The notes: generated by a model from the letters alone, not told the origin. A stretch of DNA of 64,000 bases from Sphingosinicella ginsenosidimutans (GCF_007995055.1 NZ_VOQQ01000001.1:806001-870000); one strand, 5' to 3'; positions 8,431 to 17,338 are shown, counted from the first letter of the stretch. Translations and numbers: made by a program.

Positions 8431-10170
8431 TCAGGCGGCCACGGCTTCGTGAGGCTGCAAACGCGCGGACCGGGCGGCGGGTGCCGGGCAGCGATTCCAG
8501 CCGGGCCCATGAACGAACCGCCCCGGCGTCGCGCCGGTATGCGCGCCGTCGCGAAGCACCTGGACCCCGTTGATGAAGACGTTTCGCATCCCCACGGCAT
8601 ATTGGTGCGGGCTCGCATAGGTCGCCGGCGCATCGATCCGCGCGGGATCGAACATCACCACGTCGGCGAACCAGCCCGGCCGCAAGGCCCCGCGTTCGGA
8701 AATGCCGAGATTGGTCGCCGGGAACAGCGTCAGCCGGCGGATCGCCTCGCGCAGCGGGATCACATGCTCGTCGCGCACATAATGGCCGAGCAGCCGCGCG
8801 AAATTGCCGTAGGTGCGCGGATGCGGATGGCTGTTCAGGAACAGGCCCTCATTGGCGATGCTCGCCGCATCCGATCCGAAGCTCATCCATGGCAGCGCCA
8901 CTTCCCGCCGGACATTGTCCTCGCTCATCAGGAAATAGGTCGCGCCGACCCGGCTCTCGTCCTCGACCACGAGGTCCATCGCGGTTTCCTCCGGACTCTT
9001 GCCACGCTCCCGCGCCACCTCCGCCAGCGTCTTGCCGGCATAGCGGCGGAGCGCGGGATTGCGGAAGTCGCTGAGGATGATCCCGTCGGCCCCTGCACCA
9101 TGATAGAGGTTTTCCCAGCCCTGGCCCGGCGCCAGCATCTCCCGCGCGACGCGGGCGCGGATCGCGGGATCGCGCAGACGCGCGACCCATTGCTCCAGCC
9201 CGCCGTCCTGCACCCAGAGCGGCATCGCGGCATCAAGCCCGGTCGCCCCGGCGGTATAGGTGTACATGTCGGCGGTGATGCGAAGGCCCTGCGCCCGCGC
9301 GCGTTCGACCCGGGCGATCACGTCGCCGAGCTTGCCCCAATTGTCGCGGCCGGACGCCTTGAGGTGATAGATTTCCGCCGGCGCGCCGGATCGGCGGGAA
9401 ATGTCGATCAGCTCGTCGACCGCCTCGATCAGGCGGTCGCCCTCGGACCGCATATGGCTGATATACATGCCGCCGCACCGCGCCGCCTCGCTCGCCAGCG
9501 CGACCAGCTCGTCGGTGCCGGCGAAATTGTCCGGCGCGTAGATGAGCGAGCTGCCGACGCCGAGCGCGCCCTCGTTCATCGCCTGGCGCACCAGCGCGCG
9601 CATCCGATCGAGCTGCTCGGGCGTCGGATCGACGTCCCGCTCGCCAAGCTCGTGCACCCGCACGGTGCCCGCGCCGACGAAGCTCGCGAGGTTGGGCGTG
9701 ACGCCGCGCCGCTGCATGAATTCCAGATAGTCGCCGAGGCTCGTCCAGCTCACCGGATAATGGATGTCCCCCTGCCGCTGGACCATCAGCCGCTTCATCT
9801 CGGGGTTGAGCGGGCCCATGGAGCTGCCCTCGCCCATCACCTCCAGCGTGATTCCCTGGCGCGTCTCGCTCTGGCCGTGCGGGTCGTGGATCAGCGATTC
9901 GTTCGACCAGCTCAGCATGTTGATGAAGCCGGGCGCGACCGCGAGACCGCGGGCGTCGATCTCGCGGCGGGCGCGGCCGGGCGCGTGCGGGCCGACATAG
10001 GCGATGCGATCGCCGCTGATCGCGACATCGCCCGCGAAGGGCGCGCCGCCGCTGCCGTCGTAGATCGTGCCGCCGCGGATGAGGACGTCGTAATCGGCGG
10101 CTTCGGGCGCCGGCGCCGCCGCGCCGATGGACAACGCCGCAAATACGATCGTCAGCGCCCGGAACGCCAT
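8431..10170 (-). CDS. exported D-aminoacylase-like amidohydrolase
   Basis: A 579-aa member of the N-acyl-D-amino-acid deacylase group of the amidohydrolase superfamily, with a signal peptide (MAFRALTIVFAALSIGAAAP). The beta-sandwich segment DVLIRGGTIYDGSG opens the mature protein. Barrel features include His239 (MYISHMRSEG), His269 (EIYHLKASG) and Asp434 (FGSDAAS). The canonical first metal motif, an HxH after PGFID, is absent: the position reads PGFINMLSWSNESL. The residue normally Cys is Glu110 (TLEVMGEG). I recall related proteins with the same change, so it is probably a subfamily rather than a decayed gene. Substrate unknown; release of an acyl group from a D-amino acid or peptide is the family activity. 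Confidence 0.85.
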   Translation of the reverse strand: MAFRALTIVFAALSIGAAAPAPEAADYDVLIRGGTIYDGSGGAPFAGDVAISGDRIAYVGPHAPGRARREIDARGLAVAPGFINMLSWSNESLIHDPHGQSETRQGITLEVMGEGSSMGPLNPEMKRLMVQRQGDIHYPVSWTSLGDYLEFMQRRGVTPNLASFVGAGTVRVHELGERDVDPTPEQLDRMRALVRQAMNEGALGVGSSLIYAPDNFAGTDELVALASEAARCGGMYISHMRSEGDRLIEAVDELIDISRRSGAPAEIYHLKASGRDNWGKLGDVIARVERARAQGLRITADMYTYTAGATGLDAAMPLWVQDGGLEQWVARLRDPAIRARVAREMLAPGQGWENLYHGAGADGIILSDFRNPALRRYAGKTLAEVARERGKSPEETAMDLVVEDESRVGATYFLMSEDNVRREVALPWMSFGSDAASIANEGLFLNSHPHPRTYGNFARLLGHYVRDEHVIPLREAIRRLTLFPATNLGISERGALRPGWFADVVMFDPARIDAPATYASPHQYAVGMRNVFINGVQVLRDGAHTGATPGRFVHGPGWNRCPAPAARSARLQPHEAVAA

Positions 10171-10290
10171 GTCTTCCTCCCTGCCGCTATTCTGGCAGGA
10201 TGGAACCCCAGAACCGATGGCTCAACCCCCTTGTTGTCATTCCGCGCGAAAGCGCCGCCGCTTAAGCCAGGGGTGTGGCGGCGGCGATGC

Positions 10291-10674
10291 CTACTGGCCT
10301 CCGTGCATTGATGCCTGGCGTTCGGTGTCCGAAAGGACATGATCGTGATTGGTGTCGGCCGCATCGAATTGCGCCATCAAACTCGTCACGACCTCGTCGC
10401 GCGACGCTTTGCCGTCATGATCGGTGTCAAGCTGGGTCAGCACAGCGGAATTGGAGGGGCCGAATTCGTCCGCCGTTAGGAAGCCATCGTGGTTTGTATC
10501 ATGCGAACGGAATTGCGCACGCGCCTGCGCCTCTGCCGCTGATCGGGTCAGGCCCGTGGGATTCGAGTGATTTGGTCCCTGCGTAATTTCAGGATGACTG
10601 GCATACCCACCCTGAGGATAAGACTGTGTAGAAGCAATAAAGCTCGCTACGGCCGCAATCAACATGGTATTCAT
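10291..10674 (-). CDS. secreted EF-hand protein (127 aa)
   Basis: Small exported calcium-binding protein. The start MNTMLIAAV at 10674 has CAGGAG upstream and gives a signal peptide ending near residue 17; the longer open frame upstream is arginine-rich and unlikely to be translated. Three EF-hand loops are visible: DTNHDGFLTADE, DTDHDGKASRDE and DTNHDHVLSDTE. The third has His instead of Gly at the sixth position and may bind weakly. A paralogue with the same layout follows on the same strand about 220 bp downstream. Role unknown; calcium sensing or buffering in the periplasm is the usual guess. Confidence 0.85.
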   Translation of the reverse strand: MNTMLIAAVASFIASTQSYPQGGYASHPEITQGPNHSNPTGLTRSAAEAQARAQFRSHDTNHDGFLTADEFGPSNSAVLTQLDTDHDGKASRDEVVTSLMAQFDAADTNHDHVLSDTERQASMHGGQ

Positions 10675-10892
10675 GCAAACTCTCCTGAAGTTCGCTCCCG
10701 AGGGCATGCGCCTTCTTGAATATTCTCGTCCGCGGGCGCGATTTAGTACAATCGTCCTGTTGCCCATTCGGCACCCAGTCGAGATTGGAGGATGCGACGA
10801 TGCCGCTACGGATTCAAGCGAAATCAGATCGTGCACGACCGCGATGGAGCGGCAACGCGCGATGACCTCCGCCAAATGATAGGGGGGTAGAG

Positions 10893-11279
10893 CTAGTTGC
10901 CCTGCGGCTGCTCGGGCTGCGGCTGGGCCGGCGGCTGATCCATGCGGGCCATCGCCGCCTCGCGCTCGGCCTCGGTCAGCGTGCCGTCATGATCGGTGTC
11001 GGCGGCATCGAAATGCGACAAGGCGACCGTCGAGACCTCTTCGAGCGAAAGCTTGCCGTCATGATCGGTGTCGAGCCGCTCCAGCGCCTCGTCGGCGTCG
11101 TCGCCAAGTTCCTGGCGGTCGATGAAATTGTCATGATTGGCGTCATGCGCCGCGAATTGTTCCTGAATGCGCTGCTGGATCGCGGCACGAGTCATCGGCG
11201 CATCGCCGCCGGCCTGCGCGAAAGCGGGCGCGGCGGCGAGGGCGGCAAGCGCCGCGCCGGCAATGAGATAAGCCTTCAT
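10893..11279 (-). CDS. secreted EF-hand protein (128 aa)
   Basis: Paralogue of the neighbouring EF-hand protein. Signal peptide [19 protein letters not shown] with cleavage likely after AFA-QA. Three EF-hand loops: DANHDNFIDRQE (Asn at position 6), DTDHDGKLSLEE and DTDHDGTLTEAE. A short Pro/Gln tail (PPAQPQPEQPQGN) ends the protein. AGGAG precedes the start at 11279. The two genes lie in tandem between the amidohydrolase and the BlaI/M56 operon, all on the minus strand but with gaps large enough for separate promoters. Confidence 0.87.
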   Translation of the reverse strand: MKAYLIAGAALAALAAAPAFAQAGGDAPMTRAAIQQRIQEQFAAHDANHDNFIDRQELGDDADEALERLDTDHDGKLSLEEVSTVALSHFDAADTDHDGTLTEAEREAAMARMDQPPAQPQPEQPQGN

Positions 11280-11391
11280 CGGATCGTCTCCTAAACCGGG
11301 CGCGAAGCAGTGCGCCACCCGCCGGCCGCGCCCCATGCGTCGACGCGCACGATCAGGCAAGCGGAATCTTCGGTGGCGACGACGAACCGAA

Positions 11392-11419
11392 AATGGCGGG
11401 CGCCGTCACGCCCGCCATT
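11392..11419 (-). terminator. terminator of BlaI-M56 operon
   Basis: Perfect 11-bp stem AATGGCGGGCG / CGCCCGCCATT with a 6-base loop, 32 bp beyond the M56 gene stop in the minus direction and followed by a short T-rich run (TTTTCGG). Confidence 0.65.
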
Positions 11420-11450
11420 CCCCCTTCGGCCCTCTCCGGGCTCTCTTGTC

Positions 11451-13127
11451 TCAGTCGTCGAGATCGCGGCCGTCACGCATCCGCCGCGCCGCTTCGCGCA
11501 TTTCGCGGGCGCCGTCACGCATGCCGCGGGCGCCCTCCTCGAGCCCGTCCGCGGCCTCGAGCAGATCCTGGTCGGTGACGGAATCGCCACGCTGGCGGGC
11601 CCGCTCGATCGCCTGGGCGCGCCACGCCGGATCGCGCATCTGCGCCGCCTGCTGTTCCATGCGGCGAGCGCCGGCTTCCATGCTGTCGGCGCCGCGCATC
11701 ATCCCCGTCCCGCTGCTGGCCATGGCCAGCCGGACGGACTGCATCGCCTGCGCCTGGATCGCGGGCAGCTGGGCCTCCACGGCCGCGGCCTGACGCGCCG
11801 CGGCCTCGATCTGCGCGCGCGGGACCCGGTTATTGCGCGCCTGCGCGATCGAGGCGTGGATCCGGGCCCGGTCCGCGGCGGAAAGACGGGTCTGGACCCG
11901 CGCCGCGCGGACCGCGCGATCGATCTCATGAGGATCGACCGATGCAAGGGCGCTGCGGACGATCGCATCGACATCGGGGATCTCGATAGCCTGGCCGGCG
12001 ACGACGACCCTCGACGCATGGGGCGCGTGCGGCGCATGGGGCGCGCGCGGCGCAGCGGCAGCCTGGGGCGCCGCGGGTGCATCCGGCGCCTCCGGCGCGA
12101 CATCGGCCTCGGGCGCGGCCGGCGCTTCCGGCGCTGGCGGCGCCGCGGCGACGAGCTGCATCGCGGCGACGGGCGTCGCAAGGCCGATGCAGGCGAGCAC
12201 CGCGACCGCCGTCCAGACCGAATCCTGCGGCCGATCCGAACGATCGAGGATGGCGCGGATCCGGCGCGCGAGGGCGCGGGCGGACGGCGCGATGTTGTTC
12301 GCCGGCACCAGCGCATTGATCTGCGCGAGGCCGAGCAGCGTCTCTGCATAGCGCGTCGGCTCGACCCGCTCGGCGGCTTCGCGATCGGCGGCCTCCTCGG
12401 CCTGCTGGACGACTTCACGTTCCAGCATCCACACCAGCGGATTGAACCAGAAGAGCGTGGCCGCGACCCGCGAGAGCATCAGCGCCGGCCAGTCGCACCG
12501 TGCGATATGCGCGACCTCATGCGCCAGGATCGCCTCGGCATCCTCGGCATCGGCCAGGGTATCGGGATCGATCAGGATCACCGGGCGCCGCCAGCCCCAG
12601 CTCAATGGCGAGCGGATGCCGTCGGCGGCGAGCAGCCGGATCGAGTCCGGATTCGGCGCGGTCCAGCGCACCCGATCCAGCGCCGCGACCCAGGCGGCAT
12701 CGGTAACCGGCCTTGCCGCGCGCGTCCAGCGGCGAAGCGTGACCAGCCCCGCCAGCAGCCGCGCACCGACCATCGCCAATCCGCCCAGATAGGCGAGGAT
12801 CACAAGCGGGGTTGGATCATCCCAGATGGTCGGCGCGGGCGCCGGGGAAGAGGCGGGCGCGCTCGCGAGCAACGCCGCGATCTGCGCGTCGCTGAGGTGC
12901 GGAAGCGTCGGGCCGGGCACCGGGGCGGGCGCGCTGAACGCGACGACCTGCAGCGCCGGCAGGAACAGCGCGATGAGCGGCAAGGCGAGCAGCATCGCGA
13001 CGCCGATGCGGAGCACCAGCGCGCGATCCGCGGCCGCCCGCGAACGCAGCGCGAAGGCGAAGGCCAGGGCGGCGCCGGCGATCAGCGCCGATTTCCACGC
13101 CATGGCGACAAAGAAACCCATGTCCAT
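11451..13127 (-). CDS. BlaR1/MecR1-like M56 metallopeptidase
   Basis: Membrane-embedded zinc peptidase that, in the Bla/Mec model, senses a cell-envelope signal and inactivates the BlaI repressor. Hydrophobic segments occur near residues 8-28, 42-65, 108-130 and around 315. The catalytic motif is EAILAHEVAHIARCDW near residue 205. The C-terminal 240 residues are Ala/Pro/His-rich (PHAPHAPHA) followed by charged helices rich in Arg, Met and Gln, with no penicillin-binding sensor domain, so the ligand need not be a beta-lactam. The ATG at 13127 shares one base with the blaI stop (TGATG); a GTG one codon upstream is also possible. Confidence 0.88.
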   Translation of the reverse strand: MDMGFFVAMAWKSALIAGAALAFAFALRSRAAADRALVLRIGVAMLLALPLIALFLPALQVVAFSAPAPVPGPTLPHLSDAQIAALLASAPASSPAPAPTIWDDPTPLVILAYLGGLAMVGARLLAGLVTLRRWTRAARPVTDAAWVAALDRVRWTAPNPDSIRLLAADGIRSPLSWGWRRPVILIDPDTLADAEDAEAILAHEVAHIARCDWPALMLSRVAATLFWFNPLVWMLEREVVQQAEEAADREAAERVEPTRYAETLLGLAQINALVPANNIAPSARALARRIRAILDRSDRPQDSVWTAVAVLACIGLATPVAAMQLVAAAPPAPEAPAAPEADVAPEAPDAPAAPQAAAAPRAPHAPHAPHASRVVVAGQAIEIPDVDAIVRSALASVDPHEIDRAVRAARVQTRLSAADRARIHASIAQARNNRVPRAQIEAAARQAAAVEAQLPAIQAQAMQSVRLAMASSGTGMMRGADSMEAGARRMEQQAAQMRDPAWRAQAIERARQRGDSVTDQDLLEAADGLEEGARGMRDGAREMREAARRMRDGRDLDD

Positions 13128-13495
13128 CACGCCCGCTCCCTTGCTTCGTCGATCGCGCGCTTCAATGCGGCGGCTTCATCCGGCGACAGGCTTCGCGTCA
13201 GGCCCAGCAAAGCGGTCGCCGCGCTTGCCGCCGAACCATCGAAAAAGGTCCGCACCATCTGCTTCAATGCGGAATCGCGCACCTTCGAGACCTGTGGCAC
13301 GCTCTTGTAGATATAGGTCTGGTCGACGCTGCGGTGGCTCACCAGCCCGCGCGCCTCGAGCCGCGCGAGCAGGGTGCGGACCGCCGAATAGCTCGGCGGA
13401 TCGGCCATCGCGGCGCGCACTTCGGCGGCCGACGCCTCGCCGGCGCAGAGGATTTCGAAGATTTCGCGCTCTCGGCGCGGCAGAGAATCGATCAT
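13127..13495 (-). CDS. BlaI/MecI/CopY-family repressor
   Basis: A 122-aa winged-helix repressor (Penicillinase_R). The N-terminal DNA-binding domain contains LPRREREIFEILCAGEASAAEVRAAM and the wing region YSAVRTLLARLEARGLV; the C-terminal helix provides dimerisation. It is first in an operon with the M56 peptidase that should cleave or release it. Two BlaI-type operators lie just upstream, so the operon is probably autoregulated. No beta-lactamase gene is in the window. The next gene, divergent across the operators, is an alpha/beta hydrolase and is a candidate target. Confidence 0.92.
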   Translation of the reverse strand: MIDSLPRREREIFEILCAGEASAAEVRAAMADPPSYSAVRTLLARLEARGLVSHRSVDQTYIYKSVPQVSKVRDSALKQMVRTFFDGSAASAATALLGLTRSLSPDEAAALKRAIDEARERA

Positions 13496-13507
13496 GGCTT
13501 TTCCTTG

Positions 13508-13535
13508 CTACATTTGTAGCATGCCACATCTGTAG
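13508..13535. promoter_or_regulatory. pair of BlaI-type operators
   Basis: Perfect dyad CTACA-TT-TGTAG at 13508-13519 and a second copy CCACA-TC-TGTAG with one mismatched arm position at 13524-13535, 16 bp centre to centre. Both fit the TACA-N2-TGTA consensus of BlaI/CopY repressors. They begin 12 bp before the blaI start codon, where they would cover the promoter. Confidence 0.75.
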
Positions 13536-13675
13536 CAGGATGCAAGCTCGTTTCGTCGCCGGCCTGTCTCATTTCGGCGTCCCAAGCTGAAGCGCCGATG
13601 AACCCCGGCGTCCGATTGGCCCTTGCGCCGGGGCCGGGAGGCGCTTCAATGGGCCGATTTCACCAGGGAGCCGAC

Positions 13676-14644
13676 ATGATCCGCATCGCCGTACCGCTGC
13701 TCGTCGCCGCCCTGGCCGCCGCCGCTCCGGCGCAGCCGCCAGCGCCCCAGGCGAGCGAGATCGCGATCGGGCCCGAGGGGCATCAGCTGCGCGGCACGCT
13801 GCTGACCGCTCCCGCGCCGGCGGCGAACGCCCGGCCGGTGCTCATCCTTGCCGGGTCCGGCCCGACCGATCGCGACGGCAACAGTCCGATGGGCATCCGC
13901 GCGGCCCCCTATCGCCTGGTCGCGGAAGCGCTTGCCCAGCGCGGCATCACCAGCCTTCGCGTCGACAAGCGCGGCATCGCCGCCAGCGCGGCCGCCGCCC
14001 CGCGCGAGGAGGATCTGCGAATCCGGACTTATGCCGACGATGCCCGCGCCTGGGCGCGCGAGCTCAAGGCGCGGACCGGCGCGCGCTGCGTGTGGATGCT
14101 CGGCCATAGCGAGGGCGCACTCCACGCGCTGATGGCGGCGCAGGACAATCCGGACATATGCGGGCTCGTCCTCGTCTCGCCCGCCGGGCGCCGCTTCGGC
14201 GACATCATCCGCGCCCAGCTCACCGCCAATCCCAACGCGGCCGGCATCAGGCCGGAGGCCTTCCGGATCCTCGCGGAGCTCGAGGCCGGCCGCACCGTCC
14301 CGGAGGCTGGGATGAACCCGGAGCTCCTGCCGCTCTTCCGCGCCAGCGTGCAGCCTTATGTGATCTCGATGCTCGCGGTCGATCCGCCGGCGCTGGCGCG
14401 AAGCTTCGCCGGCCCGATCGAGATCGTCCAGGGCACCACCGATCTCCAGACCAGCGTCGCCGACGCCCAGGCGATCCAGTCGGCGCGGCCCGGCATCACG
14501 CTCCGCCTGATCGACGGGATGAACCATGTCCTCAAGGTCGCGACCAGCGACCGGCAGGAGAATTTCGGCACCTATGCCAATCCCGATCTGCCGCTCGCCC
14601 CCGGCGTGGTCGATGCCATCGCCGGGTTCATGTTGAGCCGCTGA
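13676..14644 (+). CDS. secreted alpha/beta hydrolase
   Basis: Exported serine hydrolase, 322 aa. Start MIRIAVPLL at 13676 has AGGGAG upstream and gives a clean signal peptide ending APAQP; upstream in-frame codons add no plausible domain. The oxyanion region is LAGSGPTDRDGNSPMG and the nucleophile elbow is GHSEGALHA (Ser near residue 142). The acid lies in the IVQGTTDLQ strand and the catalytic His in DGMNHVLK near residue 282. The domain matches esterase/dienelactone-hydrolase-like enzymes of unknown substrate. It is divergent from the BlaI/M56 operon across the operators and may be under BlaI control (inference). Confidence 0.85.
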   Translation: MIRIAVPLLVAALAAAAPAQPPAPQASEIAIGPEGHQLRGTLLTAPAPAANARPVLILAGSGPTDRDGNSPMGIRAAPYRLVAEALAQRGITSLRVDKRGIAASAAAAPREEDLRIRTYADDARAWARELKARTGARCVWMLGHSEGALHALMAAQDNPDICGLVLVSPAGRRFGDIIRAQLTANPNAAGIRPEAFRILAELEAGRTVPEAGMNPELLPLFRASVQPYVISMLAVDPPALARSFAGPIEIVQGTTDLQTSVADAQAIQSARPGITLRLIDGMNHVLKVATSDRQENFGTYANPDLPLAPGVVDAIAGFMLSR

Positions 14645-14647
14645 CCT

Positions 14648-14669
14648 CCGCTCCTCCCGCGAGGAGCGG
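14648..14669. terminator. bidirectional terminator between convergent genes
   Basis: Perfect 9-bp stem CCGCTCCTC / GAGGAGCGG with a 4-base loop, placed between the convergent stop codons of the hydrolase (14644) and the methyltransferase-like gene (14676). Confidence 0.6.
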
Positions 14670-14675
14670 CGGTGG

Positions 14676-15440
14676 TCAGCGCGCCGGCTTGCGGAAGCGA
14701 TAGACGACGCGGTCGGTATGGCCGCGGATGGCGGGGTCGAACACGCCTTTCGTGTGATCGTCCTGCGGGTTCCTGAGGATGTTCGATTCGCCCTCGAACA
14801 CGAAGCCCGCCCGCTCGAAATCGGCGCGGATCGTCGCCGGATCGATCCGGTGCAGCGCCTGCACCACCGCGCGCGTGTCGCCGCCCGGGTTGGCCACGTG
14901 ATCGACCACCGCGAACGTCCCGCCCGGCTTCAGCGCCTGGAACACCGCGGCGAGGAACGGGGCCGGCTCCATCCGGAAATGCGCGCGCTCCGACGTGTAA
15001 TAGGTGTCGTGATAATTGAGGTGGATCATCGCGAAATCGAAGCTGTCGGCGGGCAGCGAGATTGCGTCCGGCGCGCTGTCGATCGCGGTGAAATTCGGGC
15101 TGCGCTGGTGGACGGCGGCGAGCGTCTGGCGATCCTCGTCGCCGACGAATGGCGTCGGATTCCACGCCGTGACCGCGCCCTGCGGCCCGACCGCGCGCGC
15201 CATGATCTCACCATAATAGCCGCCGCCGGTGAACAGATCGAGCGCATGATCGCCGCGCTTCAGCCCTTCGAAGGCCAGCACCTCGGCCGGCATCCGCCCG
15301 GCATCGAGCGCGACCGCATCGGCGGGCCGGCCAGGCGCGGCGACGGCGGCGGCGACATCGGCTTCGGACAGGGCCTGCGCCGACGCCTGGGGCGCGACGG
15401 CGACGGACAGGGCAAGGGCAAAGAGCGCGCGCTTCAGCAT
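14676..15440 (-). CDS. exported class I methyltransferase-like protein
   Basis: A 254-aa protein with a methyltransferase fold and a clear signal peptide (MLKRALFALALSVAVAPQASAQ). After the signal come VLAFEGLKRGDHALDLFTGGGYYGEIMARAVG (motif I variant LFTGGGYYGE), the strand-2 segment AVTAWNP, DSFDFAMIHLNYHDTYY at motif IV and LKPGGTFAVVDH. I recall this as the COG4798-type predicted methyltransferase. SAM is cytoplasmic, so export is puzzling: either the protein is kept at the inner membrane facing inward, or the fold has another use. It is divergent from the DNA methyltransferase across a 200-bp gap. Confidence 0.8.
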   Translation of the reverse strand: MLKRALFALALSVAVAPQASAQALSEADVAAAVAAPGRPADAVALDAGRMPAEVLAFEGLKRGDHALDLFTGGGYYGEIMARAVGPQGAVTAWNPTPFVGDEDRQTLAAVHQRSPNFTAIDSAPDAISLPADSFDFAMIHLNYHDTYYTSERAHFRMEPAPFLAAVFQALKPGGTFAVVDHVANPGGDTRAVVQALHRIDPATIRADFERAGFVFEGESNILRNPQDDHTKGVFDPAIRGHTDRVVYRFRKPAR

Positions 15441-15642
15441 GGCATCCCCCGGTTCGTGAGGTGAACGAGCGACGCGAGCCCTACCACGTCCCCGCCGCGC
15501 CCGCCCCGCCTTTCGATCAAACCGCCCGGCGCATCGACCAACGATCGCGGCCCCTCCGTTTCGGAACGAACGGCGACCGCATCGGACCGGACTCCAGCTT
15601 GCGTCGCCGGTCGCAATTGGGCCCGATCGCGCGGGGGCCGGG

Positions 15643-17295
15643 ATGACCAATCGACTCTATTATGCCGACAATCTGGTCGCGCTGCGCGAGCATGTCGCCG
15701 ATGCGAGCGTCGACCTCGTCTATCTCGATCCGCCGTTCAATTCGAACGCCAATTACAACATCCTCTTCCGTTCCCCCGCCGGCCACGCGGCGCAGAGCCA
15801 GATCGAGGCGTTCGAGGATACGTGGCATTGGAACGACGCGGCGGAGGATGCTTTCGAGCAGGTGATGCGCTCGGGCCAGACCCGCGCCTTCGATCTGCTG
15901 CGCGCGATGCGGACCTTCCTCGGCGAGAACGACATGATGGCCTATCTCTCGATGATGGCGATCCGCCTGATCGAGCTCCATCGCGTTCTCAAGCCGACAG
16001 GGAGCCTCTACCTCCACTGCGATCCCACCGCCTCGCACTATCTCAAGATGCTACTGGATGGGGTATTCGGCGCCGATCGCTTCCTCAGCGAGATCGTCTG
16101 GAAGCGCACGAGTTCGCACAACAGCGCCCGGCGCTGGGGGCCGATCCACGACACGATCCTTGCCTACACGCGCGGGCCGAACTTCTGCTGGAACCGGCTC
16201 TTCACACCCTACGATGCCGATTATGTCCGGCGTTTCTACCGTCACGCAGATGCGGCCGGTCGCCTTTATCGCCTGAGCGATCTCACCGCGAGCGGCCTGC
16301 GCGGCGGCGAGAGCGGCCTTCCATGGGGCGGCTTCGATCCGAGCGCACACGGACGGCACTGGGCGATCCCGTCGGTCGTAAAGCAGGAATTCCCAACACA
16401 CGAAGGATTGCGGACGCACGATTGGCTCACGCTGTTCGCGGACGGTGGGCTTATCGAAATGGCGGGGGACGGCGGCTGGCCGCACGTCCGCAGATTTCTC
16501 GACCGAATGCCGGGCCAGCCGCTTCAGGACATCATCGACGACATTCCCCCACTCACGCAGCGCCACGCCGAGCGGCTCGGCTACCCGACCCAGAAACCGC
16601 TCGCCTTGCTCGAGCGGATCATCGCCGCTTCTTCGAACGACGGAGATGTCGTGCTCGATCCCTTCTGCGGCTGCGGCACCGCGATCCTTGCCGCCGAAAA
16701 GCTCGGCCGACGCTGGATCGGCATCGACGTCACCCATCTCGCCATTTCGCTGATCGAGCGGCGGATGAAGGATGCCTTCCCCGGGACCCACTTCAGCGTC
16801 GAGGGCACGCCCAAGGATCTCGCCTCCGCGCTCGATCTCGCCGCCCGCGACAAATATCAATTCCAGTGGTGGGCCGTTTCGATGGTCGAAGGTGTCCCGG
16901 TCGACGGCAAGAAGAAGGGCGCCGACGGCGGCATCGACGGGGTCATCTATTTCAAGCCCGACGGCAAGCGGACCGAAAAGGCGCTGATCTCGGTCAAGGG
17001 CGGCGCCCATGTCGGGGTCCAGATGATCCGCGATCTCCACAGCGCGATGGAGCGCGAGAAGGCGCCGATCGGAATCTTCGTCACCGCCGCCCTCCCGACC
17101 GGCCCGATGCTTCGCGAGGCGGCGGCGGTCGGTCGCTTCACCGACGAATTCGGGCGCGGATTCGCGCGCCTCCAGATCCTGACGCTCGCCGAGCTGTTTC
17201 GCGGCAAGAGGCCCGAAATCCCGTTCGTCGATCCGCTCGCCGCCATCCGCCGCGCCCGCCGGGAGGAGAGCGCCAGGCAGGGCGAGCTGCTCTGA
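15643..17295 (+). CDS. DNA methyltransferase fused to Mrr-like nuclease domain
   Basis: A 550-aa protein. Residues 1-385 form a beta-type N4/N6 DNA methyltransferase: catalytic motif DPPF at 29-32 precedes the SAM-binding motif LDPFCGCGTAILAAE at 338-352, the order expected for the Mod/beta class. Residues 395-550 look like a PD-(D/E)XK nuclease: KKKGADGGIDG (Asp432) followed by ALISVKGG (Lys452) and a helix MIRDLHSAM, as in Mrr-type restriction domains. The fusion would be a single-chain restriction-modification or modification-dependent enzyme. No separate restriction or specificity gene is adjacent. The target sequence cannot be read. Codon use matches its neighbours, so there is no sign of very recent transfer. 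Confidence 0.85.
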   Translation: MTNRLYYADNLVALREHVADASVDLVYLDPPFNSNANYNILFRSPAGHAAQSQIEAFEDTWHWNDAAEDAFEQVMRSGQTRAFDLLRAMRTFLGENDMMAYLSMMAIRLIELHRVLKPTGSLYLHCDPTASHYLKMLLDGVFGADRFLSEIVWKRTSSHNSARRWGPIHDTILAYTRGPNFCWNRLFTPYDADYVRRFYRHADAAGRLYRLSDLTASGLRGGESGLPWGGFDPSAHGRHWAIPSVVKQEFPTHEGLRTHDWLTLFADGGLIEMAGDGGWPHVRRFLDRMPGQPLQDIIDDIPPLTQRHAERLGYPTQKPLALLERIIAASSNDGDVVLDPFCGCGTAILAAEKLGRRWIGIDVTHLAISLIERRMKDAFPGTHFSVEGTPKDLASALDLAARDKYQFQWWAVSMVEGVPVDGKKKGADGGIDGVIYFKPDGKRTEKALISVKGGAHVGVQMIRDLHSAMEREKAPIGIFVTAALPTGPMLREAAAVGRFTDEFGRGFARLQILTLAELFRGKRPEIPFVDPLAAIRRARREESARQGELL

Positions 17296-17338
17296 TCGCA
17301 GGCCCCGCCCGCAGGCCCCGCGCCGTCCGGCGGCGGCC

